This document shows, in pieces, positions 26,261 through 35,584 of a DNA stretch of 64,000 nt. Under the pieces are notes generated by a model that saw only the letters and a list, made by a program, of their open reading frames with translations, did no database searches and was not told the DNA's origin. A program made the translations under genes and the position numbers. Positions within the stretch are counted from its first letter, which is position 1; each line of letters begins with the position of its first letter. Source of the DNA: JALCRY01 sp050946575 (GTDB taxonomy: Bacteria > Bacillota > Clostridia > Peptostreptococcales > Anaerovoracaceae); NCBI GenBank assembly GCA_050946575.1, contig JBMNVB010000009.1, positions 1 through 64,000 of the forward strand, written 5' to 3'.

Positions 26261-26289
26261 GAAATGGACTGTAAAAGGAGGAGTATAAC

Positions 26290-27597
26290 ATGGATGTTCG
26301 CAAAATGTACGAGGAGAAAAAGAAGACGCCGGAGCAGATGGCGGAATATTTGCAGCCGGGAGACAAGATAGCCTGTTCGTCGGCTACGGGTGAACCGCCC
26401 GTGCTGGTGAGGGCTATCGTTGATTATATAAAGAAAAACAACATCAGGGGCTGCACGTATTCGATGTGTCATATGCTGCCGCGCGGGCTCGGTTATGAGG
26501 ATCCCGAGATGCAGGGGCTGCTGACGCCGGTGAGTTATTTCTTCGGCGGGAGCGAGTGCAGGGGGATGTGCCGCGAGGGGCGCGCCGACTATATCCCGAA
26601 CCATCTGCACGAACTCGGAGAAGTCATAACCAGATACCATAAGCCGCGCATTGCCGTCGAGCTCGTATCGCCGATGGACGAGAACGGGTATTTCAGCCGC
26701 GGCGTGAGTGCGGTAGAAGGTAAGGAAGAAGCCGAAGCGGCGGATATCGTGCTGCTCGAGGTCACTCCTCATATGCCGCGCGTGCTCGGCGATTCGTTCA
26801 TCCATATCTCGGAAGTCACGGCATTCTGCGAGACGGATTCGGAGCTGCCGGTCGTCCCGATGCAGGAGCCTTCGGAAGAAGACAAGAAAATAGCGGCGTT
26901 CATTGCAGAGAGAGTGCCGGACGGTGCGTGCATCCAGCTCGGGATAGGGAAAATGCCGGACGCTGTCGGGGCATTGCTTCAGTCGAAGAGGCATCTCGGC
27001 ATCCATTCGGAGATGTTCTGCCCGAGCATGTACGAGCTCGTGAAAGCCGGGGCCGTTGATAACAGCAGGAAGCAGATCCACCGCGGCGTGTCGCTGTATG
27101 CCTTCGCGGCCGGAACGCCGGAAATGTACGATTATCTGAACGACAATCCGGCGGTGAACGCGTATCCGGCGGCCTATGTGAACGACCCGTATGTGATCGC
27201 GCAGAACGACAATGTGGTCTCCGTCAATGCCTGCCTCGAGGTCGATATTTTCGGCCAGGTGTGCTCGGAGTCGATCGGCCCGGTGCAGATCAGCGGATCC
27301 GGCGGGCAGCTCGACTATGTGCGCGGCGCGAAGATGTCGAAGGGCGGCATCGGTTTCGTAGCAATGCATTCCACCGCGAAGCACGGTACTATCTCAACGA
27401 TAAAATCGATCCTGACGCCGGGCGCGCATGTGACGGTGCCGATGAACGACACGGACAATGTCGTCACAGAGTACGGCGTCGCGGAGCTGCGCGGAAAGAG
27501 CGCATCCGAGCGGGCGAAGGCCCTGATCGCGATCGCGCATCCTGACATGCGGGACAAGCTGACGTACGAAGCGAAAAAGATCGGGCTGATGATATAA
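26290..27597 (+). CDS. Acetyl-CoA hydrolase/transferase family CoA-transferase (4-hydroxybutyrate or butyrate type)
   Basis: A 435-residue class I CoA-transferase. Features are the N-terminal GDKIACSSATGEPPVLVRAI, the catalytic glutamate region GQVCSESIGPVQISGSGGQLDYVRGA, then SKGGIGFVAMHSTA and VTEYGVAELRGKSASERAKALI. These enzymes swap CoA between acetate and butyrate, 4-hydroxybutyrate or similar acids, forming a glutamyl-CoA intermediate, and end butyrate or acetate fermentation in Clostridia. ATG 26290 follows AAAAGGAGGAG. It has its own promoter and terminator. The alcohol dehydrogenase nearby supports a fermentative role; the preferred acid cannot be read from sequence by eye. Confidence 0.87.
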   Translation: MDVRKMYEEKKKTPEQMAEYLQPGDKIACSSATGEPPVLVRAIVDYIKKNNIRGCTYSMCHMLPRGLGYEDPEMQGLLTPVSYFFGGSECRGMCREGRADYIPNHLHELGEVITRYHKPRIAVELVSPMDENGYFSRGVSAVEGKEEAEAADIVLLEVTPHMPRVLGDSFIHISEVTAFCETDSELPVVPMQEPSEEDKKIAAFIAERVPDGACIQLGIGKMPDAVGALLQSKRHLGIHSEMFCPSMYELVKAGAVDNSRKQIHRGVSLYAFAAGTPEMYDYLNDNPAVNAYPAAYVNDPYVIAQNDNVVSVNACLEVDIFGQVCSESIGPVQISGSGGQLDYVRGAKMSKGGIGFVAMHSTAKHGTISTIKSILTPGAHVTVPMNDTDNVVTEYGVAELRGKSASERAKALIAIAHPDMRDKLTYEAKKIGLMI

Positions 27598-27616
27598 GGA
27601 ACATATTTGAATATAA

Positions 27617-27656
27617 TGCCGGGGCTCTCCCAGAGGAAGGGTCCCGGATTTTTTTC
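27617..27656 (+). terminator. Terminator of the CoA-transferase gene
   Basis: CCGGGGCTCTCCC pairs imperfectly with GGGTCCCGG and is followed by ATTTTTTTC. It lies 20 bases after the stop codon. Confidence 0.75.
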
Positions 27657-27772
27657 ATATGGGAAAAAGCGCGGGGAACGGGCGGTCGATCCTGCTCGCG
27701 GCGGGTCCGGGTGCTGCGCTGCGGTCCGGCTGTTGGTTTCAGGGGGATCGTGAAGGCTGGAGCTGGCTGAAA

Positions 27773-27970
27773 TCCAGGAATGAGCATTTTTGGTGGGGTA
27801 TTTTAAAATAGCGAAATTCCCCCACACAAATTCCAACGTTTGCGGGGCATTGATCGGGCGAAAAACGCGTTTTCCCGAAAATCCGGCCGCATCAATGCCG
27901 CAAACCCACAAAAAAAGGTGGGGAATTTTCGAATATGAAAATTTCCCCACCATTTTTGCTCATTCTCCGG
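27773..27970. repeat. Palindromic intergenic element, copy A (MITE-like)
   Basis: About 198 bases with imperfect inverted ends (GGAATGAGCA at 27777 and TGCTCATTCTCC at 27957). Each arm holds its own hairpin (GGTGGGG...CCCCAC) and the centre holds inverted GCATTGAT/ATCAATGC (27847 and 27891). Three further copies lie at 30.5-31.4 kb. No transposase. The surrounding 27657-27772 and 28001-28087 are GC-rich and show no gene. Confidence 0.75.
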
Positions 27971-28087
27971 AAAATGAAAGACCGCGGAGCCGCGAGCGCC
28001 GCCAGATCCCGGCCGCGATCAGGCCCGGGGCGCCGTCAAAATCAGTCCCGGCCCGCCCGCATTGATCCGGGCCCCGGCCCTCATCTC

Positions 28088-29275
28088 TCACACGCACTCC
28101 TTCAGCACTTCAAATATCTCGTCCGGGTCCATCTGCCTCGCGCAGCCGGGCGTTATCACGGTCGTTTCAGCGACCTTCTTCAGGATCCCGGGATCTGTCG
28201 GATCCGGGCTCCCCGGCCGCATATTCGCCCTGAGCTCGGTGAATGTTGTCGGCAGTCCGATCTCCCTGATGAAATCGGAGAGGGCGTCGATGCCGGCGAG
28301 CGCAAGCTCTTCGTCGGTCCTTCCGTCTGCGGACAGGTGCCAGACTGCGCGGGCGAAGCGGGTGAACTTGCTCAGGTTGTCCTTATACAGATGCCGGTAG
28401 ACGGCCGGATGGATCACGGCAAGGCCCTGTCCGTGGTTGCAGTCTGTGTAGGCGCCGAGCTGATGTTCGATCATGTGGTTCTGGAAATCGGTCTGCTTGC
28501 CGATTTTCAGGACGCCGTTCTCGGCCATTGACGAATCCCACATGAGCTCGGACCGCACGGAAATATCCTCAGGGTCACGGATCATCGCGCGGATATTCAC
28601 GATCACATTGCGCATGACCGCTTCATTCATTTCGTCGGAAACGTTCGTCTCTGCCGGCTTCCCGAAATACGTTTCCATGCAGTGGGACAGGGTGTCGAAA
28701 GCCCCCGACACGGCCTGGAGCATTGGTACTGTAAGAGTATATGACGGGTCGAGCACCGCGAAATCCGCCATCGCGCCAATCATCCCGTTCTTCTGCTTCG
28801 TATCGCTGTTCGTGATGACCGCGCCGTTGTTCATTTCCGATCCCGTGCCGGACACCGTGACGACCGTCCCGAGCGGGATGAACTTCTCCGGCCTGAAGCC
28901 TTTTTCGAACTCGGCGGTCCAGATGTCCTCATCAATGCATGCCTGCGCGGACACCATCTTGCAGCAGTCGCTGACAGATCCGCCGCCGACCGCAAGTATG
29001 AAATCAATGCTGTTGTCGCGGGCGAGCTTCGCGCCTTCCCGGACCTTCGCGTATGTCGGATTCGCCATGATCCCGGGAAATTCGGTCACGTTTTTGCCCG
29101 CTCCATTCAGCAGCCGCATAACATCATCGTATATCCCGTTCCGCTTCACCGATCCGCCGCCGTAAGCGAGCAGCACATTGGCGCCGGCCCTCGGCAGCTC
29201 CTCCGCAAGCGCGGCCGCCAGTGCGCCTTCCCCGAAATAGACCTTCGGCATTCCTTCATATTTGAACGATCTCAT
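28088..29275 (-). CDS. Iron-containing alcohol dehydrogenase (butanol dehydrogenase type)
   Basis: A 395-residue group III alcohol dehydrogenase. It has GEGALAAALAEEL and LLAYGGGSVKRNGIY near the start, the NAD(P)-binding ILAVGGGSVSDCCKM, TVSGTGSEMNNGAVIT and the iron-ligand region DTLSHCMETYF and HNHGQGLAVIHPAVYRH-like GLAVIHPAVYRHL. Such enzymes (YqhD, BdhA/B) reduce aldehydes to alcohols with NAD(P)H. ATG 29275 follows AGGAGGTG; an upstream ATG in frame at 29305 lacks it. The gene and the hydrolase beside it are flanked by copies of the palindromic element. Confidence 0.88.
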   Translation of the reverse strand: MRSFKYEGMPKVYFGEGALAAALAEELPRAGANVLLAYGGGSVKRNGIYDDVMRLLNGAGKNVTEFPGIMANPTYAKVREGAKLARDNSIDFILAVGGGSVSDCCKMVSAQACIDEDIWTAEFEKGFRPEKFIPLGTVVTVSGTGSEMNNGAVITNSDTKQKNGMIGAMADFAVLDPSYTLTVPMLQAVSGAFDTLSHCMETYFGKPAETNVSDEMNEAVMRNVIVNIRAMIRDPEDISVRSELMWDSSMAENGVLKIGKQTDFQNHMIEHQLGAYTDCNHGQGLAVIHPAVYRHLYKDNLSKFTRFARAVWHLSADGRTDEELALAGIDALSDFIREIGLPTTFTELRANMRPGSPDPTDPGILKKVAETTVITPGCARQMDPDEIFEVLKECV

Positions 29276-29300
29276 AAAGCACCTCCTGTATCTTTCATGC

Positions 29301-29314
29301 ATCAATGCATTGAT
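29301..29314. repeat. Palindrome of two overlapping GCATTGAT octamers (second site)
   Basis: The same 14-base palindrome ATCAATGCATTGAT as at 6719. Here it lies in the predicted 5' untranslated region of the alcohol dehydrogenase, between its promoter and start codon. Confidence 0.7.
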
Positions 29315-29337
29315 GCCGTATTTCCTTTTACGCTTAG

Positions 29338-29367
29338 ATTATATTTTCCGGGCCTTCGGAAGTACAA
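29338..29367 (-). promoter_or_regulatory. Promoter of the alcohol dehydrogenase
   Basis: On the minus strand TTGTAC (29367-29362) and TATAAT (29343-29338) are 18 bases apart. Start codon about 63 bases downstream. Confidence 0.6.
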
Positions 29368-29544
29368 TATTAATAGCGAAACCTGCTATGCGCGGAACGT
29401 ATAGCGGATTGCGGGATTCATATTGTAAACCGCGTGGTGCGGCATGTAATATATATTCAGGATATGCGGCGGATCGGTTCATGGGGCCGCACCGTCTGAA
29501 AAATGATTGCGTAACAACTGATTTCGATAACTGAGGCTGTGAAA

Positions 29545-30510
29545 ATGGATAAGCGTTTCAATAAATTGTCAACTGTCGGCGATGTGCTGGACGAGCCGCT
29601 GTTTTCCGGGTTCGGGAGGCTCATGTTCCCGGTCGATCTGAATGTCAGCAGGAGCATGACGCTTGCCGGTCTTACGGGGAGCGGCGTATATATGTGGTAC
29701 TCCGAGTTCCGCGCGGGGACAACGGTCGATGTCCTGAACGAATTCTACCTGCGGGCCGCGCGCGGGGAGCGGATCTTCTATCCGATCTATTCAGTGGAAG
29801 AGCGGCGCGCCGATCCGGAAAAAGAGAATACGGGTCTGTTCTTCATGCGCGGGGAGCCGGGAGCTCCGTTCGCGGTAGTGAACGCAGGCGGCGGCTTCTA
29901 CTATGTCGCTGCAATGCATGACAGTTTCCCTCATTGTCTCGTGCTGTCACGCCGCGGCCTGAATGCTTTTGCATTGATATACAGGCCGTCGTCCCCGTGG
30001 CGCGACCTCGCGCGGGCGCTTTGCTTCATCGAGGACAATGCGCACGAACTCGGCGTCGACCCTCTCGGCTATTCGCTTTGGGGCGGCTCCGCGGGTGCCA
30101 GGATGGCCGCGGCGCTGGGGAACCGGGATAACCTTGAACGGCTCACGGGTCGGCCGTGCGCAGGCTGGCGCGATGTAAAGACCGCGCTCCGTTCCGGAAC
30201 AGGGCGCGGGTCCGGCGGCGCTTCGCAGCTTTCGGGCGGGATGCCGCAGGCTTCCGCCGTGATAATGGAATACACCGGCTACGACCAATGCTCCCGCGCC
30301 GATGCTCCGACTTACGCCTGCGTCGGTACGAGCGACGGCATCGCCTGGTGGCAGGGCATGCGGCAGAGGCTCGAGACACTTTCCGGCCTCGGGATCCCGA
30401 CCGAGTTCCACTCTTACCCCGGGCTCCGGCACGGATTCGGGATCGGCACCGGCACCGTGGCGGAAGGGTGGCCGGATGACGCGATCGCATTCTGGCGGGA
30501 GCAAATCTGA
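29545..30510 (+). CDS. Alpha/beta hydrolase (esterase/lipase-like)
   Basis: A 321-residue alpha/beta hydrolase. The nucleophile elbow is WGGSAGARMAA (about residue 186, Ser in GGSAG), the acid is likely in VGTSDGIAWW and the base is the His of YPGLRHGFGIGTG. AVVNAGGGFYYVA is the oxyanion-hole region. There is no signal peptide, so it should act in the cytosol, on an unknown ester, possibly an acetylated sugar. I chose ATG 29545 (GAGG 8 bases upstream); GTG 29539 is an alternative. It has a high GC content and is divergent from the alcohol dehydrogenase. Confidence 0.72.
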   Translation: MDKRFNKLSTVGDVLDEPLFSGFGRLMFPVDLNVSRSMTLAGLTGSGVYMWYSEFRAGTTVDVLNEFYLRAARGERIFYPIYSVEERRADPEKENTGLFFMRGEPGAPFAVVNAGGGFYYVAAMHDSFPHCLVLSRRGLNAFALIYRPSSPWRDLARALCFIEDNAHELGVDPLGYSLWGGSAGARMAAALGNRDNLERLTGRPCAGWRDVKTALRSGTGRGSGGASQLSGGMPQASAVIMEYTGYDQCSRADAPTYACVGTSDGIAWWQGMRQRLETLSGLGIPTEFHSYPGLRHGFGIGTGTVAEGWPDDAIAFWREQI

Positions 30511-30539
30511 ATCCTCAACAAGCCCCGGCCCAGTCGCGG

Positions 30540-31382
30540 CCGAAATCCAGGAATGAGCATTTCAGGTGGGGTATTTTGGAATAGCGAAATTACCCCACAC
30601 AAATTCCAACGTTTGTGAGGCATTGATCAGGCGAAAAAAGCGATTTTCCGAAAATCCGCCCGAATCAATGCCGCAAACCCACAAAAAAGGGTGGGGTTTT
30701 TTCGAATATGAAAATTACCCCACCATTTCTGCCCATTCTCCAGAAAATGGAAGGCCGCGGAGCCGCAAGCACCGGCCCGCCCCGTCGAATCAATGCAAAA
30801 TTCCGCTTCGCCGCTCTGTTCCGACTCCGAAAATCCGGAACGGCCCGGTCGAAATCCAGGAATGAGCATTTTAGGTGGGGTATTTTGAAATAGTGAAATT
30901 TCCCCACACAAATTCCAACGTTTATACGGCATTGATCCGGCGAAAAAAACGATTTCCCGAAAATCCGGCCAAATCAATGCCGCAATCCAACAAAAAAGGG
31001 TGGGGTTTTTTCGAATATGAAAATTACCCCACCATTTTTGCTTATTCTCCAGAAAATGGAAGGCCGTGGAGCCGCAAGCGCCGGCTCGCCCCGTCGAATC
31101 AATGCAAAATTCCGCTTCGCCGCTCTGTTCCGACTCCGAAAATCCGGAACGGCCCGGCCGAAATCCAGGAATGAGCATTTTAGGTGGGGTATTTTGAAAT
31201 AGCGAAATTACCCCACACAAATTCTAACGTTTATACGGCATTGATCCGGCGAAAAAAGCGGTTTTCCGAAAATCCGCCCGAATCAATGCCGCAATCCCAC
31301 AAAAAAGAGTGGGGAATTTTCGAATATGAAAATTACCCCACCATTTTTGCTTATTCTCCAGAAAATGGAAATTCGCGGAGCC
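30540..31382. repeat. Three tandem 309-bp units carrying palindromic elements B, C and D
   Basis: Units start at 30541, 30850 and 31159 with an exact 309-base period; the third is cut short near 31382. Each starts with a copy of the palindromic element also present at 27773 (GGAATGAGCA, GGTGGGG hairpins, central GCATTGAT/ATCAATGC) followed by about 75 bases of spacer that is almost the same in the first two units and contains another ATCAATGC. Because 309 is a multiple of three, long false open frames run through on both strands. No gene is supported in 30511-31761. Confidence 0.85.
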
Positions 31383-31419
31383 CCTGATCGACGCCCTGAA
31401 GTTCCGGGCGCCGCCGCAG

Positions 31420-31620
31420 CCCCCGGGCCCGGCCGCGCCACCGTCTCAGAACCGGCTCGCATAACCCGGCCGGCATCTCTTCGCAGCCCCGGCCAGGCCG
31501 CGGCACCGTCTCAGGACCGACTCGCATAACCCGGCCGGCATCTCTTCGCAGCCCCGGTCAGGCCTCGGCACCGTCTCAGGACCGGCTCACACAGACCCGC
31601 CGGCATCTCTTCGCAGCCCA
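31420..31620. repeat. 65-bp tandem repeat, about three copies
   Basis: The string CCGGCATCTCTTCGCAGCCC recurs at 65-base steps (near 31470, 31535 and 31600) with ACCGTCTCAG between. The copies touch each other with no unique spacers, so it is a minisatellite and not a CRISPR. GC-rich, no gene. Confidence 0.8.
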
Positions 31621-31718
31621 GCATTCCGGTATATGTAAGCATTTTCCGTATATTTTGATTTGTAAAAAAATCTTATAGTTCTGTGCGGGTTATTTTACTT
31701 TTTTACGGCATTGCTTTT

Positions 31719-31727
31719 TGATATAAT
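31719..31727 (+). promoter_or_regulatory. Extended -10 promoter of the RND exporter gene
   Basis: TGATATAAT (31719-31727) is an extended -10 box in an AT-rich stretch that follows the 65-bp repeats; no clear -35. It is 35 bases before the TTG start. Confidence 0.45.
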
Positions 31728-31761
31728 ATCGGTATGTCCATATTATGAGAGGAAAACTGTA

Positions 31762-34700
31762 TTGATTAAGGCGAGCATAAAAAGACCCGTGACGGTGCTG
31801 GTTGGTATACTTCTCGTTATCGCGCTCGGAGCGGCGGCGTTTGTTAATATGACTCCGGATCTTCTTCCGGCGTTCGATCTTCCTTATGTAGTTGTCGTGA
31901 CCACTTATCAGGGCGCGGCGCCGGAGAAAGTCGAGCAGAATGTGACGTCGCCCGTTGAGAAGCAGCTCGCCACGATCAGTGGTCTGAAAAATATAAACTC
32001 GGTGTCTGCCGAGAACTATTCCATGATCATCCTTGAATTCGAAAGCGAGACGGATCTTTCCACGATATCATCGGATATCAGGGATAAGATCGGGCTTGTG
32101 TCGGGGACGTTCGACGATTCCGTCGGTACGCCCACTATCATGAAGATGAACCCGAATATGATACCGGTCTCGGTAGCGGCGGTCAGCAAGAAGGACGCCG
32201 ATCTTTCTGAAATATCGAAACTCGTTGAGAATGACCTGCAGAGGAAGCTCGAAGGCACGGACGGTGTCGCGAGCGTGCTCGCCACCGGGCTTGTCGACAA
32301 GAACATCGTGGTGCATCTCGATCAGAAGAAGATAAACAGTGAGAACGCGAGGCTGAAAAAGGCGATGGCGGACCAGTACGGGACCGGCGAGAGCCAGATC
32401 AGGCAGAATATCGGCTCGGCGCAGAATCAGCAGAGCCAGCTCGCGTCTTCCAAGGCGAAGATAGTGCAGCAGCAGAAAACGATAGCGGCGGCGAAGGCCG
32501 GAGGATCTGAAGTGCTTTCGCAGATCCAGACGCTTGTCGCGGCCCGGGAGGAGCTGTAGAAAAACGGTCTGCCCACAGACGAGATCGACAGCAGGATCAG
32601 TTCCGCGATGAAACTCCTGGCGCCGTACAAGGCGCTGTTCAAGCAGTTCGGCATTGATATGAATTCCATCGACGACAGCAGCATAAGCGCGACGAACGCG
32701 AAGGTCATGTTCGCGGCGGGCTGTGATACGCTGCTTTCGGAACTCGCGAATGCTTCCGGTGAGATCGCGGCCGGGCAGGGGACGCTCACAGCGCTCATAG
32801 CGCAGCTGCAGTCTTCGCTCGCCCAGCTCGAAAGCTCAAAGAACACGATACTCGATTCCTTCGACCTCGCGGGGCAGCTCACAAAAGACAACATCGCATT
32901 GCTGCTGGAAGGGCAGAATATAGACATGCCGGCCGGATACATCGAAGAGGGCAGCTCTGATCTTATGGTCACGGTGGGCGACAATATCAGCGGCATTGAC
33001 GATCTGAAGCAGCTCGTCATAGCGGATACCGGTCTCCCGGGCGTCGACCCCGTGAGGCTTGGCGATGTGGCGGATATAAGTTACGTCAGTTCCGGAGGCG
33101 AGACGTATGCGAAGGTCAACGGTGAGGACGCGCTGTTCCTTACATTCATGAAGCAGTCAGACGCCTCGACGGCGAAGGTCGCGGACAATATAAATCAGGA
33201 GTTCACGAAGCTCGAAGGCGAGTATGACGGGCTCTCGTTCGACGTGCTTTCGGATCAGGGCGAATATATCGATATGGCTATCAATGCAGTGCTCAAGAAT
33301 ATACTGCTCGGCGCTCTTCTCGCCATACTGATCCTTCTGTACTTCCTGCGCGACTGGAAGCCGACGCTCGTAACGGCGCTCGCGATACCGATCAGTTTCA
33401 TTTTCGCGATAGTGCTCATGTACTTCACGGGCGTCACGTTAAACGTGATCTCGCTCGCCGGCCTTGCTGTCGGAGTAGGGATGCTCGTTGATAACTCCAT
33501 CGTCGTGATCGAGAATATATACAGACTGAGGTCTGAGGGGTATTCGGCCGTGAAGGCGGCGTACATGGGTACGCGTCAGGTAGCCGGCGCTCTCACGGCG
33601 TCCACGCTCACAACGATATTCGTGTTCGTGCCGATAGTGTTCGTTCACGGGATCTCGCGCGAACTGTTCACTGACATGGCGCTCACGGTCGCGTATTCGC
33701 TGCTCGCCAGCCTGATCATCGCCGTCACGATGGTGCCGGCGCTCGGGCATGCTCTGTTCGACAATATAAAGAACGAGTCCGTGCTCGCCCGCGGGAGCAG
33801 ATCGATAGCGAACTTCAGAAAAGTCGTCGAATGGGCGCTCGGCCATAAGGCGGTCGTGCTCGGCCTTGCCGTGGCGATGCTCGTCTTCTCCGTCGGGATG
33901 CTCGCCGGGCGCGGCTTTGAGTTCATGCCGGGGATGGCCACTTCGCGCGTGACCGCGACTGTAACTGCGCCGGACGACATGTCGAAGGCTGATACGTTCA
34001 GCGCGTGCGACAAGATCTCCGAAGCGGCCCGCGGGGTGAAGGGCGTCGATGCCGTCGGCGTGATGACGTCTGACACGGCGATGTCGTTCACGGGCATGTC
34101 ATCCTCGTCGACGGATTACCATAACGTCACCATCTACATCACGATTAAGGACAAATATATCGACAATGCGCCGAAGGTCGCGAAGAAGATCGAAAGTGCC
34201 GCTAAGAAGGCCGGTGTCGAGGCGCAGGCGAACGGTACCATGGATATCTCGTCATATTCGTCGTCGCTCGGCGGAGGCCAGATCAGTATGTACGTCTATT
34301 CGGATGATCTCGACACACTGCGTGAAGCCGCGGGAGATATCGAAACAAAGATCAGCGGCACGAAGGGCGTTACGGACGTTTCCGACACGGCGAAGGGAAC
34401 GTCAAAGGAACTCCATGTGAAGGTGAATAAATCAAAGGCGATGAAATACGGGCTCACGACGGCTCAGGTGCTGCAGCAGGTCTCATCAATGCTGAGCAAA
34501 AATGTCTCTTCGATATCGGTAAAGTACGGAGGCAATGACACCGACGTGCTCGTGACCGGGGGAGAAGGAGAAGGCGTTACGAGCAGCGAGCTCCAGGATC
34601 TCTGGATCACTGTGCCGCAGTCGTCATCATCGCAGACACAGAGCAGTTCCGTGACAAAAGTGAAACTCGGTGACATCGCTGACATTTCGACCTCGCTGTC

Positions 34701-35412
34701 GCTTTCCGAGATATACAGGGAAAACCAGAAGAGGATGATAAACATCACCGCGAACCCGGCGGACGGATATAACGTGACCACGGCCACCGATAACATAAAG
34801 AAGGACATCGACAGCATGAATCTTCCGGACGGTGTCAGTGTCGAGTACAGCGGCATGTACGAGACCGTCATGGACAGCATGAAGAATCTCGGACTCATGC
34901 TGCTCCTCGGACTGCTGCTCATATATCTCATCATGGTAGCTCAGTTCCAGTCATTCAGGTCGCCGCTGATCGTCATGTTCACTGTGCCGCTCGCGTTCAC
35001 GGGCGGGCTGCTCGCTCTGCTGATTACCGGAAACACGATAAGCGTTATCGCGATGATAGGGTTCATCATGCTGCAGGGCGTGATTGTAAACAATGCTATA
35101 GTCCTTGTAGATTATCTGAACAAACTCCGCATCGGCGGCATGGAGAAGCACGAGGCCATAGTCGAGGCCGCATGCGCCAGGATACGTCCGGTGCTCATGA
35201 CGGCGTTCACCACGATACTCGGGCTCATGCCGCTCGCCATGGGCGTCGGAAACGGCGTGGAGATGGTGCAGCCGGTAGCGATCGTGTGCGTCGGAGGAAT
35301 GCTCTACGCCACGCTTATGACATTGATAGTCATCCCCGTGATATATGATATTATGGGCCCGAAAAGGATGCGCGTGATTTCAGACGAGGAGTTGACGTTG
35401 GAAGAGGGTTAA
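31762..35412 (+). pseudogene. RND-family efflux transporter (HAE1/SwrC type) interrupted by an in-frame TAG
   Basis: One reading frame codes for a full RND exporter (1216 codons) except for TAG at 32557-32559. The first part (265 residues) starts IKRPVTVLVGILLV with the first membrane helix and includes VEQNVTSPVEKQL; the second continues in the same frame through ISSAMKLLAPYK and later FLRDWKPTLVTALAIPISF, VGVGMLVDNSIVVIENI and GFIMLQGVIVNNAIVLVDY. A glutamine-rich coiled region near the stop is typical of Firmicutes SwrC-like proteins. TAG is one change from CAG. Start TTG 31762 follows GAGAGGAAAA; the residue there is LIKASIKRP. The second half could restart at ATG 32608. TAG serves as a normal stop elsewhere, so loss of function is likeliest unless it is read through or an assembly error. 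Confidence 0.85.
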
Positions 35413-35420
35413 TATATAAT
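35392..35420 (+). promoter_or_regulatory. Promoter of tRNA-Leu(CAA)
   Basis: TTGACG (35392-35397), inside the end of the RND gene, and TATAAT (35415-35420) are 17 bases apart, 40 bases before the tRNA. Confidence 0.75.
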
Positions 35421-35459
35421 TTAAAAATGTGCCATTCCGTTGGCATCAGCGGAGAGAAC

Positions 35460-35546
35460 GCCGGCGTGATGGAATTGGCAGACGTGCAGGATTCAAAATC
35501 CTGTGGTGGAAACACCGTATGGGTTCGACCCCCATCGCCGGCACCA
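35460..35546 (+). tRNA. tRNA-Leu (anticodon CAA)
   Basis: An 87-base class II tRNA. Acceptor GCCGGCG pairs with CGCCGGC, then A and an encoded CCA. Anticodon stem CAGGA/TCCTG with loop TTCAAAA gives CAA, reading UUG. Long variable arm and GGGTTCGACCC T-arm are present. No terminator separates it from yajC, 38 bases on, so both may share a transcript. Confidence 0.96.
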
Positions 35547-35584
35547 GATAATAATTAATTATTATTTTTAGGAGGATAAAATAA

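Noticed and set aside
27790..31529. Several 60-200 residue open frames with similar peptides in the palindromic elements
   Set aside because: They exist because the elements are copies of each other and the period of 309 is a multiple of three; they lack ribosome sites, and frames are open on both strands equally.
31420..31620. A second CRISPR array
   Set aside because: The 65-base copies are contiguous with no unique spacers and no cas genes nearby.
32557..32559. Pyrrolysine or general TAG recoding
   Set aside because: Several intact genes in the window end in TAG (cardiolipin synthase, polA, the Rel gene, hisS, the TrmR-like gene), and no Pyl genes are seen, so TAG is an ordinary stop here.
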